Numbered from the stretch's first letter, positions 44,020-52,242 are shown. The stretch is DNA of 64,000 nt from Prevotella sp. Rep29 (GCF_019551475.1 NZ_CP047159.1:2046001-2110000); one strand, 5' to 3'. The notes: generated from the sequence alone by a model not told the origin. Numbers and translations: made by a program.

Positions 44020-44064
44020 CCGAAATTTGTGTAACACAAGTTTCGCGGAGTTCCCGTACCTTTG
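44020..44064 (+). promoter_or_regulatory. Shared-box promoter 2 (flavodoxin gene)
   Basis: Identical 16-base box CCGAAATTTGTGTAAC at 44020-44035, with TCCGTTTTTG starting at 44000 and -7 element TACCTTTG at 44057-44064. Same 37-base spacing as promoter 1. Confidence 0.62.
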
Positions 44065-44116
44065 CCGTTGAAATCCAATGGTGAGAATCATTCAAATTAT
44101 CAAAAACATAAAACAA

Positions 44117-44635
44117 ATGAAAAAGACATTGATTGCGTATTACTCCCGTCGCGGGGAAAACTATGTGAACGGAAGCATCCGTGAACTGAAACTTGGAAAC
44201 ACGGAAGTGGTGGCACAGAAGATTAAGGACCTGCTACCCGAAGCCGACATATTCCAGATTGACACGACCTACGAATACTCCAAATCGTACATGACGTGCA
44301 TTGAAGAAGCCAAGAAAGAACTGCGGGAACAGGCTCGTCCGGAAGTGAAGAATCCACTGGACAGCATCGACCAATACGACACCATCATACTTGGCTATCC
44401 CAACTGGTGGGGCACCATGCCCATGGTCTGCTATACTTTCCTCGAAAGCTACGACTTCACGGGCAAGACCATCATCCCGTTCTGCACCAACGAAGGCAGT
44501 GGAATGGGCAGCAGCGAACGCTTCATCAAGAAGCTCTGCCCCACGGCAACCGTACTCAACGGAACACCCATCCACGGAGCAGAGGCGGCAAATGCTGACC
44601 ACGAAGTACAATCAATCGTAAACCTGACAAAATAA
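44117..44635 (+). CDS. Flavodoxin family protein
   Basis: The ATG at 44117 opens KKTLIAYYSRRGENYVNG, the usual FMN-binding start, giving 172 residues. The YPNWWGTMPMVCYTFLE segment (about 95-111) and the FCTNEGSGMGSSERFIKKL loop match the flavodoxin-like proteins common in these clusters. It is probably a small electron carrier or quinone reductase in the cytoplasm. Followed four bases later by the acetyltransferase. Confidence 0.85.
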   Translation: MKKTLIAYYSRRGENYVNGSIRELKLGNTEVVAQKIKDLLPEADIFQIDTTYEYSKSYMTCIEEAKKELREQARPEVKNPLDSIDQYDTIILGYPNWWGTMPMVCYTFLESYDFTGKTIIPFCTNEGSGMGSSERFIKKLCPTATVLNGTPIHGAEAANADHEVQSIVNLTK

Positions 44636-44639
44636 CCTC

Positions 44640-45173
44640 ATGATGATGGAAGCATTCAGAGTTGACCCCAGAAAGACGACTCCCGAGGAGATGGAGCGTG
44701 GTATGCGTGACGTGAAACTGGTATTCGGCATCAATCATACGATGCCCTACACCGATGAATACAATCAGTTGGTAAAAGAACTTTTTGAAGGAAATATCGG
44801 TGAGGGAAGCATGGTGCTGCCGCCTCTCAATCTCGTGTGTGCCAACCAAGTGAAGATTGGCAGGAATGTGATGATTATGGGCGGATGTCTGATGATGTCG
44901 CGCGGAGGCATTACCATCGACGATGACGTGATGATTGCCGCCAACGCACAACTGATTTCCAACAACCACGACCTGCATGACCATCCCATCCTTATCTGCA
45001 AACCCGTCCACATCTGTCGCAACGCGTGGATAGGTGCCGGGGCTACCATTCTCCCTGGTGTGACCGTCGGTGAAAATGCGGTCGTTGCTGCCGGTGCAGT
45101 GGTCACAAAAGATGTTGCCCCGAATACCATCGTGGGCGGAAATCCCGCAAAGTTGATTAAGAATATAGAATAA
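44640..45173 (+). CDS. Sugar O-acetyltransferase, left-handed beta-helix
   Basis: A 177-residue protein with hexapeptide repeats: NVMIMGGCLMMSRGGITIDD, NNHDLHDHP with the catalytic His, GAGATILPGVTVGENAVVAA and VGGNPAKLIKNI. It is shorter at the N-terminus than the paralog at 22877-23452. Acceptor unknown. Coupled to the flavodoxin upstream and the fused reductase downstream. Confidence 0.85.
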   Translation: MMMEAFRVDPRKTTPEEMERGMRDVKLVFGINHTMPYTDEYNQLVKELFEGNIGEGSMVLPPLNLVCANQVKIGRNVMIMGGCLMMSRGGITIDDDVMIAANAQLISNNHDLHDHPILICKPVHICRNAWIGAGATILPGVTVGENAVVAAGAVVTKDVAPNTIVGGNPAKLIKNIE

Positions 45174-45186
45174 ATAAAGGAGCCTT

Positions 45187-45672
45187 ATGAGAAAAATTAT
45201 TTTGAGTTTAATGACTTTAATGAGTGTTACGATTATGGCACAGAAGAATCAGACGTATCTGACGTTGAACAACGGCGTGAAGATGCCTCAGTTCGGACTG
45301 GGAGTGTATAGCATTCCTGATGGTGAAGAAACTTACAACTCGGTGATGACCGCCTTGAAATGCGGTTACCGCCACATCGACACGGCTCATGCCTACCAGA
45401 ACGAGCGCAGCGTGGGACGTGCCGTGAAGGACAGCGGTATCGACCGTTCTGAGATTTGGATCACGAGCAAGCTGTGGCCCAACGAATACGGCGAGGGTTA
45501 CCAGCGCATGATTGACGCCAGTGCTGCCCAGCGCGTGGGAACGAGCGACGAGATAGCCGAAGCCGCTGCCTTCCTGCTCGGCGAGCATGCCCGGTTCATA
45601 ACCGGTACCGACTTGCTCATTGACGGTGGTGTCATTGCTGCCATCCGCACAGGAGAATATCAGTTGGGGTAA
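45187..45672 (+). pseudogene. In-frame fusion remnant: N-terminal aldo/keto reductase joined to C-terminal short-chain dehydrogenase
   Basis: A 161-residue frame that changes family in the middle. Residues 1-19 are a signal peptide; residues 20-103 are aldo/keto reductase, with catalytic Asp65 and Tyr70 in HIDTAHAYQNE and Lys95 in TSKLWPNE. From about residue 110 it is the C-terminal part of a short-chain dehydrogenase (AAQRVGTSDEIAEAAAFLL, then FITGTDLLIDGG). The AKR part lacks its His, its NADPH site and two thirds of the barrel; the SDR part lacks its Rossmann start and catalytic triad. Best read as the result of a deletion between two neighbouring genes. The frame is intact, so a product may be made, but not a normal enzyme. 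Confidence 0.8.
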
Positions 45673-45737
45673 AACCTTCACCTCACATCAGCAAGGAAAC
45701 CTGAAAACAACGGTATGTGCAAAAATGGTAAACATAC

Positions 45738-45781
45738 CCGAAATTTGTATTCCATCAAAAGGCCGGGGTTTCATAACTTTG
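45738..45781 (+). promoter_or_regulatory. Shared-box promoter 3 (lipoprotein flavodoxin gene)
   Basis: CCGAAATTTGT at 45738-45748 (the first 11 bases of the box) and -7 element TAACTTTG at 45774-45781, 36 bases from box start against 37 in the other two. Confidence 0.5.
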
Positions 45782-45798
45782 CCTTTGATTAAAAAAAA

Positions 45799-46458
45799 AT
45801 GAATCATATGAAAACAATGAAGTACATCTTGGCGTCAGCGCTCTGTCTGCTGGTGTCCACCGCGTGCAGCGGAAACAAGAAGTTTGAAGGAAACATGAAC
45901 GGCGCCGAAAAGAATGCGGAAGCCAAGGCCGTTGCGAAGGAAGGCGGCAAGTTGCTCGTCGTATTTTTCTCTCACGCCGGCGACAACTATGCCGTAGGAA
46001 ACATTGAGGTGGGCAACACGAAGATTGTTGCCGACTACATCTCGGAAATCACGGGAGCCGACCAGTTTGAAATCGTGACACATAAATACGACGGCATGGC
46101 ATATCGGCCGCTGTGTGATTTGGCGAAGAAGGAACAGCAAAACGGCAAACTGCCTGAGTTTGAGGGTTCCATTGACAATCTTGACGACTACGACACGATC
46201 TTCATCGGCGATCCTGTCTGGTGGGGAACCTATCCGCAGGTGATGTTCACGTTCTTCAAGAAGTATGACCTCAACGGCAAAACCCTGATTCCGTTCACCA
46301 CCCATGAGGGTAGCGGTCTGGGCAGCTGTGTGGATGATGTGCGCAAAGCCTATCCGAAAGCCAACGTCCTCAACGGCTTTTCAATGTACGGTCACGACGT
46401 TCGCACCCACAAATCGACGGTTGTGAAATGGCTCAAAAGCTTAGGTTTTGGGGAATAA
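45799..46458 (+). CDS. Flavodoxin family lipoprotein
   Basis: A 219-residue protein whose first 23 residues read as a lipoprotein signal (hydrophobic run and VSTACSG with Cys near 23). The rest is a flavodoxin: LLVVFFSHAGDNYAVGN, GDPVWWGTYPQVMFTF and FTTHEGSGLG. It is related to the flavodoxin at 44117-44635, but anchored outside the inner membrane. A lipid-anchored flavodoxin implies electron transfer in the periplasm. Promoter 3 drives it. Confidence 0.82.
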   Translation: MNHMKTMKYILASALCLLVSTACSGNKKFEGNMNGAEKNAEAKAVAKEGGKLLVVFFSHAGDNYAVGNIEVGNTKIVADYISEITGADQFEIVTHKYDGMAYRPLCDLAKKEQQNGKLPEFEGSIDNLDDYDTIFIGDPVWWGTYPQVMFTFFKKYDLNGKTLIPFTTHEGSGLGSCVDDVRKAYPKANVLNGFSMYGHDVRTHKSTVVKWLKSLGFGE

Positions 46459-46581
46459 ACGGTTCGACGACATTCCTCGTTCCACTCCTCTCACTTGACG
46501 CCTTACCGCTTTTGTAGGTATATGCGGAGTGTTTTTGAGCGCATTATTTTTCTCAGATTTACGTTATTGGGGAAAAAGTAT

Positions 46582-46589
46582 TACCTTTG
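46582..46589 (+). promoter_or_regulatory. -7 box of the SemiSWEET promoter
   Basis: TACCTTTG, 21 bases before the ATG. Confidence 0.5.
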
Positions 46590-46609
46590 CAGACAAAAAG
46601 ATTTGCAAG

Positions 46610-46906
46610 ATGGAACAAGGAACATTCTATGAGATTTGTGGCTGGGTGGCGAGTATCGGAATGATTCTCGGCTACCTGCCGCAAGCCATACGCACAATTC
46701 GCACACGCAAGACCGACGACATCGCCCTGCCCACGTTCATGATGATGGGTATCGGTGCCATGGCTTTTATGCTTCAGGGACTGCTGCATAAGCCCGACAT
46801 CATCTGGTCGCTCTTTCTGACCAACCTGGTGACGATGACCTGTAGCATCATCGTGTTTGGGATTAAGGTCTATAATGACTATTTCAAAAAGCGACAACCG
46901 AATTGA
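46610..46906 (+). CDS. SemiSWEET (PQ-loop/MtN3) sugar transporter
   Basis: The ATG at 46610 gives 98 residues with three membrane helices and the PQ motif GYLPQAIRTIRTRKTDDI; the later helix ends NLVTMTCSIIVFGIKVYNDY. SemiSWEETs form dimers that let sugars pass down their gradient. Length is standard for the family. Confidence 0.9.
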   Translation: MEQGTFYEICGWVASIGMILGYLPQAIRTIRTRKTDDIALPTFMMMGIGAMAFMLQGLLHKPDIIWSLFLTNLVTMTCSIIVFGIKVYNDYFKKRQPN

Positions 46907-46918
46907 CGAAAACATCTC

Positions 46919-47743
46919 TTATGTGTTCATCTCTTCTTGTCCAAGCCGGAGATGTATCAGCTTTGACATTTTGAATTTATCTCCTATGAGCATTGCCATG
47001 CGTGTAAAGAACGTCAGGCGATGCCCCAATATCCGTCGTGTTTCGGTGAAAAACGGGCGGCTTTCCAACAACGTGGTTCCCGTCTCGCGTGCAAAAGTTC
47101 TTGCCCGATTGACATAGAATGGCATCGGTGCATTGCGATTGCCGAGACGGCGCACATAGAAGTTTGCCACATGGATTCCAACTTGATTGGTCGCATCAAA
47201 AATCAATTCTGCTTTTTGAAAGTTTTTTCCGAGTTTTTGTACAAAGTCCGTTAACCGGTCATGAGGGAAATATTGAAACACTCCTGATGCTACAAACAGT
47301 GTCGGCAGTGAGCAATCTATCTTTTCAGCCCACTCTATCTCGAACATGTCTTCTCCCAGGAGGATTTCTCCATCGGTCTCTCCGAGCAATTCCCGGCGCA
47401 GGGCGATGACATCTGGCAAATCGACTTCATAGAACTTTGCTGATGTTGGTTTTATCCGATGATATGAGGTGTCTAATCCGGCACCAAGGTGTATGATATT
47501 GCACCGTTCATTTCTGGCTATAAATCGGCGGGTCATGTCGTCGATATTGTAATAACGCGCCACTGAAGCCATATTTTCATACTCCCTTGAAGCGAGCATT
47601 ATGTGCTGCCACTTTGCCGGAAGGTTTGCCTCCAGTTCCAACGCTTTTTCATCACGGAAATAGTCGGGGAATTGTTTTGACACAATAATTCTTGCCACTA
47701 AAGGGATGTAGAGGGTGTCTGCTATGCCTTGAAGTTTTTCCAT
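46919..47743 (-). CDS. Class I SAM-dependent methyltransferase, LCMT/PPM1-like
   Basis: The ATG at 47743 gives 274 residues. The LCMT-type SAM site is IIHLGAGLDTSYHRI (about 93-107) followed by FYEVDLPDVIALRR (about 115-128), with IFDATNQVGI later. Such enzymes methylate carboxylates or small metabolites in secondary pathways; substrate is not known. Convergent with SemiSWEET, 12 bases apart. Confidence 0.82.
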   Translation of the reverse strand: MEKLQGIADTLYIPLVARIIVSKQFPDYFRDEKALELEANLPAKWQHIMLASREYENMASVARYYNIDDMTRRFIARNERCNIIHLGAGLDTSYHRIKPTSAKFYEVDLPDVIALRRELLGETDGEILLGEDMFEIEWAEKIDCSLPTLFVASGVFQYFPHDRLTDFVQKLGKNFQKAELIFDATNQVGIHVANFYVRRLGNRNAPMPFYVNRARTFARETGTTLLESRPFFTETRRILGHRLTFFTRMAMLIGDKFKMSKLIHLRLGQEEMNT

Positions 47744-47758
47744 ATCTCTCTTTTTGTG

Positions 47759-47766
47759 CAAAAGTA
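47759..47766 (-). promoter_or_regulatory. -7 box of the methyltransferase promoter
   Basis: TACTTTTG on the minus strand, 15 bases before the start; a near match to TTTG (ATTG) sits at the right distance. Confidence 0.5.
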
Positions 47767-47862
47767 AATAGGATTTGCCATCGGGACAATACCTAAAAAC
47801 GATGAAATTTGCGCAAGAGGGGCATAATGCCATGATAGGATTTATCCTTCTTGACGTGGCGC

Positions 47863-49020
47863 TCACGCTTCTCTGTGCAGCAGGTCGTAAATCTGGCGTG
47901 CCGCATTTTCCGAAGCTTTCTCGCTGCCTAACAACCGGCGCACTTTTTCGTAGCCCTGAATCATCTTTTCACGATGCCCGTCCGCTGCATTGGGAAGGAG
48001 TCTGACGAGCTCTTCCCGGATATTTGCAACGGAGAATTTCTCGGCTACCAACTCTGTCACCACTTCCTCGTCGGCAATGAGATTGACCAGCGAGACGTAT
48101 TTCACTTTGAGCAGATGCTTCCGAAGGAATCCGATAAGTGCGGGCAGCGGTGTCTCATAGCACACCACTTGCGGCACGCCGAAGAGTGCCGTTTCGAGCG
48201 TTGCCGTACCGCTCGTGACCAATGCTGCCGTAGATTGTTCCAGCAGCGCATAGGTATCGTTTCTGACCAGACTCACTCCGCTGCCGGCAATGAACTTCTC
48301 GTAATACTCGTCATCTATCGATGGAGCACCGGCAACCACCAGTTGATAGCCGTCTATCTCCTTAGCCGCTTCAATCATTGCCGGAAGATTGTCCTTGATT
48401 TCCTGTTTTCTGCTGCCTGCCAGCAGGGCGATGATGGGTCGTCGGGTACCGTCCAGTCCTCCGTGGCGGTCGGTAAATTCTTCCATCGTTTCCTGATATC
48501 GGGCATGAAAGACGGACACCTCGTCTGCCGTTGGGTTCCCTACGTAGTGAATCGGATAGTGATGCTTCTTCTCATAGAAGTCCACCTCGAAAGGCAGGAT
48601 GGAAAACAGCTCGTCCACATCGCGACGAATATTCTTGATGCGATATTCCTTCCATGCCCATATCTTGGGTGAGATATAGTAATAGACGGGTATTCCCAGC
48701 TTCGAATGAACGTGTTTTGCAATCTTCAGGTTGAAGCCCGGATAATCGACCAGGATGACGGCATCGGGATTCCACTCCTCGATATCGCGTTTGCAGATAG
48801 ACATGTTCTTGAATATCGTCTTGAGATGCAGAAGCACAGGGATAAATCCCATATAAGCCATGTCGCGATAGTGTTTCACACGGAAGCCTCCTTCGGCAGA
48901 CATCAGGTCGCCTCCGAAGAAGCGGAAATCCGCCTCTCGGTCAACCTCCTTCAACGAGCGCATCAGTCTGGATGCATGAAGGTCGCCACTCGCCTCACCG
49001 GCTATCAGATAGTATTTCAT
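47863..49020 (-). CDS. lpxB: Lipid-A-disaccharide synthase
   Basis: A 385-residue GT19 enzyme. Opens YLIAGEASGDLHASRLM, and carries DYPGFNLKIAKHV, PKIWAWKEYRI and LLAGSRKQEI. It condenses UDP-diacylglucosamine and lipid X to the lipid A disaccharide. In relatives it is next to surE; here a nucleobase uptake pair stands between them. Confidence 0.95.
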   Translation of the reverse strand: MKYYLIAGEASGDLHASRLMRSLKEVDREADFRFFGGDLMSAEGGFRVKHYRDMAYMGFIPVLLHLKTIFKNMSICKRDIEEWNPDAVILVDYPGFNLKIAKHVHSKLGIPVYYYISPKIWAWKEYRIKNIRRDVDELFSILPFEVDFYEKKHHYPIHYVGNPTADEVSVFHARYQETMEEFTDRHGGLDGTRRPIIALLAGSRKQEIKDNLPAMIEAAKEIDGYQLVVAGAPSIDDEYYEKFIAGSGVSLVRNDTYALLEQSTAALVTSGTATLETALFGVPQVVCYETPLPALIGFLRKHLLKVKYVSLVNLIADEEVVTELVAEKFSVANIREELVRLLPNAADGHREKMIQGYEKVRRLLGSEKASENAARQIYDLLHREA

Positions 49021-49092
49021 TTCTTTCGTGGTTTTCTGTTAGAACCTGACAGCCCGTTCCTATCCATATACGAAATCATGGCTATCACGCGA

Positions 49093-49124
49093 CAAAGGTA
49101 ACCGCTTTCTTTGAAATATCCAAA
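49093..49124 (-). promoter_or_regulatory. Promoter of lpxB
   Basis: Minus strand TTTG (49121-49124), 20 bases, TACCTTTG (49093-49100). Matches the Bacteroidota consensus well. Confidence 0.7.
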
Positions 49125-49181
49125 TTCATACATCAAAAGAACGAAACGGAGCGAATATGAAGCCATTCCTTGAAGTCCTTA

Positions 49182-49250
49182 AAACCAAATTCAGTGAATT
49201 TGATGACCAATTTCAGTGAATTTGATGACCAAACTCACTGAATTTGGTTT
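49182..49250. repeat. Family C palindromic array
   Basis: Three units with centre TTCAGTGAA or CACTGAA, starting at 49185, 49207 and 49229 (exact 22-base period). The outer parts, 49182-49197 and 49235-49250, are a perfect 16-base inverted repeat. Between the uracil permease 3' end and lpxB 5' side. Confidence 0.82.
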
Positions 49251-49284
49251 GTAAAAGTACAACAAGAAGGTGCGAATTGTTTCC

Positions 49285-50493
49285 TTATTCGCTTCCCTTC
49301 TCCACCGCTTTCGATTTCGGCAACAGCAAATTGAGCAACACGCCGACAATGGCTGAGAGTCCTATTCCGCTGACGGAGAATGTGCCGAATGTGAAGACGG
49401 CTCCTCCGATGCCCATCGTGAGTACGACGCTGACGATGATGATGTTGCGCGTCTGGTTGAGGTCCACTTTGTTGTTGACGAGGTTTTGGATGCCGACGCT
49501 GGCTATTGTGCCGAAGAGCAGCAGCATGATTCCTCCGAGGACGGCATTAGGAATGCTTTTGAGAACGGCGCTAAGTTTTCCGATGACGGAGAACACGATG
49601 GCTGTGGCAGCTGCAATGCGGATGACTTGCGGATGGGTGACACGCGTAATTTGCATGGCTCCTGTCACTTCGCTATAGGTAGTGACGGGAGGTCCTCCTA
49701 TCAGTGATGCCGCCAGACAAGCGAGTCCGTCACCGAACATGGTGCGATGAAGTCCCGGCTCTTTGACAAAGTCTTTCTTTGCCACTTCACCTACGACATA
49801 AACGTCACCGATATGTTCGATAACAGGCGCTATCGCCACTGGTATCATGAAGATGAACGGTTCCCAAGAGAACTGTGGCAGCTGGAAGTGTGCGATGCTT
49901 GGCGGCAGTGCAAACCATGATGCTTCCTGTATGCTGGTGAAATCTACGAGTCCCATGCTGACTGCGAGGATGTATCCCGCGATGATGCCGCACACGACGG
50001 GCAGGAGTTTGAGCAATCCCCGTCCGAGGGTGAGCACGAGTATGGCTGTTATGAGTGAGACGATGGCGAGTATCCAGTTTTCTTTTGCCATATCTACGGC
50101 TGCCGTGGAGAGCGATAGTCCGATGAGTATGATGACCGGTCCGACGACGACGGGTGGGAACAGTCGGTCCAAGAGGCGCTTGCCTTGCCACCGTATGAGC
50201 ACTGACATGATGAAATAGACGAGGGCCACGCCTGCCATTCCTGCGATGGTTCCTGCCATTCCCCACTGCTGCGAGGCTGCAATGATGGGGGCGATAAAGG
50301 CGAAGCTCGAACCGAGGAAGATGGGTACCTTGCCTTTTGTGACGAGATGGAAGATGAACGTGCCAAGTCCGGCGGAAAAGAGGGCTGTTGCGGGGTCGAG
50401 TCCGACGAGCAGAGGCACGAGAACTGTCGAACCAAAGGCTACGAACAGGAACTGGATGCCGACGATTGTTTTACGGGTTGTTGTTAATTCCAT
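49285..50493 (-). CDS. uraA: Uracil/xanthine permease (NCS2 family)
   Basis: A 402-residue transporter with about 12-14 membrane helices. The NCS2 substrate-binding segments are visible: IPVAIAPVIEHIGDVYVVG (about 215-233) and GGPPVTTYSEVTGAMQITR (about 265-283). It imports uracil or related bases with protons. It follows the DUF5020 channel gene by 97 bases on the same strand. Confidence 0.92.
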   Translation of the reverse strand: MELTTTRKTIVGIQFLFVAFGSTVLVPLLVGLDPATALFSAGLGTFIFHLVTKGKVPIFLGSSFAFIAPIIAASQQWGMAGTIAGMAGVALVYFIMSVLIRWQGKRLLDRLFPPVVVGPVIILIGLSLSTAAVDMAKENWILAIVSLITAILVLTLGRGLLKLLPVVCGIIAGYILAVSMGLVDFTSIQEASWFALPPSIAHFQLPQFSWEPFIFMIPVAIAPVIEHIGDVYVVGEVAKKDFVKEPGLHRTMFGDGLACLAASLIGGPPVTTYSEVTGAMQITRVTHPQVIRIAAATAIVFSVIGKLSAVLKSIPNAVLGGIMLLLFGTIASVGIQNLVNNKVDLNQTRNIIIVSVVLTMGIGGAVFTFGTFSVSGIGLSAIVGVLLNLLLPKSKAVEKGSE

Positions 50494-50590
50494 GGTCTTG
50501 ATATTCTTTTAGTCGCTACGCTTGGTAAAAGCGTCAGAGACGATTAGATAAATATGGTTAGAGTATTTCCGATTGGCATGTAATGCTTGT

Positions 50591-51325
50591 TCAGAATGTC
50601 CATTTGGCTGCGATGGTGGGAATGGCATAGAACTTATCATTGCGCCCTTCTTTGTCGAAGACGAAATTGTTGCTGATTTCAACTTCTGTTCCGAGGCTGA
50701 GGTTAACGCCGTCCATTCCTTTCAGCTTGTTGAGATTGAACCAAAACTGTGGTTCGCTGATGGTGATGAGTTTGCCGCGCACATCCTTGTCGTACCACAC
50801 ATCGATGAATCCCGAGAAGGTGCAGAGTCCGCCGGCGAAGGTGTTCCCCCAGACGGCTGTGAGCTGATAGCCGTTGAAGCCTCCACGCCCCATTCCCTTG
50901 AAATAGTATTTGTACATGGCTTGCAGCGAGAATGTTTTGGAGAAGTCTTTGCTTGCCCAGTTCCATGCGCCGCCGAGCAGGACGGCGTGTTGGAAGCGTG
51001 AGGCGATGGCTGTATGTTCGATTGACGTGGCACCGCCGTTATATTCGATGTGTGCTGCCCAGCGCTTGTTTTTCGTCAGGTGGAACTCGCGGGCGATTTC
51101 CCAATAGACTCCTGCTGCTCCGTCCTGGAAATAATCAATGTCGGTGAAAGTGAAGGTTGAGCCCCATTTGTCGGGTTTGAACATTTCGAATGTGGTCGTG
51201 ACGTTGGGGCGCGCCGAAAGGTTGTTGTAAAATGTGTGACCGAAGTCATAGTGCAGCTGTACGTTCTGCGCCTGCGCAGTCATTGCGAGTGTGAGCATAA
51301 GACTGCAAAATGTAATTTTTCTCAT
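50591..51325 (-). CDS. DUF5020 family outer-membrane protein, Tsx-like
   Basis: A 244-residue exported protein (signal peptide about 1-19, ending AQAQ). The mature part consists of beta-hairpins with aromatic residues and ends AIPTIAAKWTF, as outer-membrane barrels do. DUF5020 belongs with Tsx-type nucleoside channels in my recollection of the family. Its link to the downstream uracil permease supports passage of nucleosides or bases through the outer membrane. Confidence 0.75.
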   Translation of the reverse strand: MRKITFCSLMLTLAMTAQAQNVQLHYDFGHTFYNNLSARPNVTTTFEMFKPDKWGSTFTFTDIDYFQDGAAGVYWEIAREFHLTKNKRWAAHIEYNGGATSIEHTAIASRFQHAVLLGGAWNWASKDFSKTFSLQAMYKYYFKGMGRGGFNGYQLTAVWGNTFAGGLCTFSGFIDVWYDKDVRGKLITISEPQFWFNLNKLKGMDGVNLSLGTEVEISNNFVFDKEGRNDKFYAIPTIAAKWTF

Positions 51326-51387
51326 ACGTTGTTTTTATAAAGTTAATAAATAGTTTCTCGTCTTACGTTTGCATGTTTTTTGAGCAC

Positions 51388-51422
51388 AAAAAAAACCGCT
51401 CATTCTTAAAAAAGCGAGCGGT
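51388..51422 (-). terminator. Terminator overlapping the end of surE
   Basis: On the minus strand the stem ACCGCTC/GAGCGGT (51416-51422 with 51395-51401) encloses a 14-base loop containing the surE stop codon and is followed by a long T run (51388-51395). Confidence 0.75.
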
Positions 51423-52224
51423 CTATAGTGTCAGCAGACTGAACATCAATGTTGTCCGTCCACTGCTTGATTTTCTCCATGGTTTCATATGCTGTCACAT
51501 CTACGCGCGTTGGTGTTATGGCGACGTAGCCGTGTGTGAGTGCCCAGTTGTCGGTATCTTTAGCCTTCGGTTCATCGTTGACATAGGAACCGACCATCCA
51601 GAAGTATTCCGAGCCCCGTGGATGGATACTGCGCACGCATTCATTCCCCCACGTACCTTTTGCCATTCTACACACTTTGACACCTTTGAACTTCTTTGCC
51701 ACCGGGAAATTGACATTCAGACAGACTCCTTCGGGAAGTCCTTCTTCAAGAACCTTTTGCGTGATGTGCCTTATATAGGGAAGCAAAGGGTCGAAGTCTG
51801 CATCTTCGGCATGGTCACAGAGCGAGAATGCGACAGAGGGGATGTATTTCATTGCTCCTTCCATTGCCACGCCCATGGTTCCGGAATAATGGGTATTGAC
51901 GGATGCGTTGTCGCCGTGATTGATACCGCCGATTACCATGTCGGGCTTGCGCTTGGTACATAATTGGTCAAGAGCCAGTTTCACGCAGTCAACGGGCGTC
52001 CCGTCACACGACCACACTTCAAGCCCTTTTTCTTTGCGCCGAAGCTTGAGATGGAGTGGATTAAACACAGAAAAGGCACATCCATATCCCGACCGCCCTG
52101 AATCTGGCGCACAAACCAATAAATCAGCAATATCTCTCAAGGTATCAATCAACACATTGATTCCCTTAGCCTGGAAGCCGTCGTCATTCGAAATAAGTAT
52201 TAACGGTTTCTTAATTTTCATCAT
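51406..52224 (-). CDS. surE: 5'-nucleotidase SurE
   Basis: I place the start at the ATG at 52224 (272 residues; a second ATG follows at once), preceded by AGGAAAA. The metal site ILISNDDGFQAKGI lies near residues 9-22, with APDSGRSGYG and VIGGINHGDNAS. It removes phosphate from nucleoside monophosphates. A longer frame adds 36 residues that are not family-like. Divergent from parA. Confidence 0.93.
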   Translation of the reverse strand: MMKIKKPLILISNDDGFQAKGINVLIDTLRDIADLLVCAPDSGRSGYGCAFSVFNPLHLKLRRKEKGLEVWSCDGTPVDCVKLALDQLCTKRKPDMVIGGINHGDNASVNTHYSGTMGVAMEGAMKYIPSVAFSLCDHAEDADFDPLLPYIRHITQKVLEEGLPEGVCLNVNFPVAKKFKGVKVCRMAKGTWGNECVRSIHPRGSEYFWMVGSYVNDEPKAKDTDNWALTHGYVAITPTRVDVTAYETMEKIKQWTDNIDVQSADTIDRSLF

Positions 52225-52242
52225 TTTTCCTGAATTTCGCTG

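Noticed and set aside
45187..45672. Frameshift or sequencing error explaining the short aldo/keto reductase
   Set aside because: The frame passes into a different protein family in frame, so a deletion join is needed; a single-base error cannot create this.
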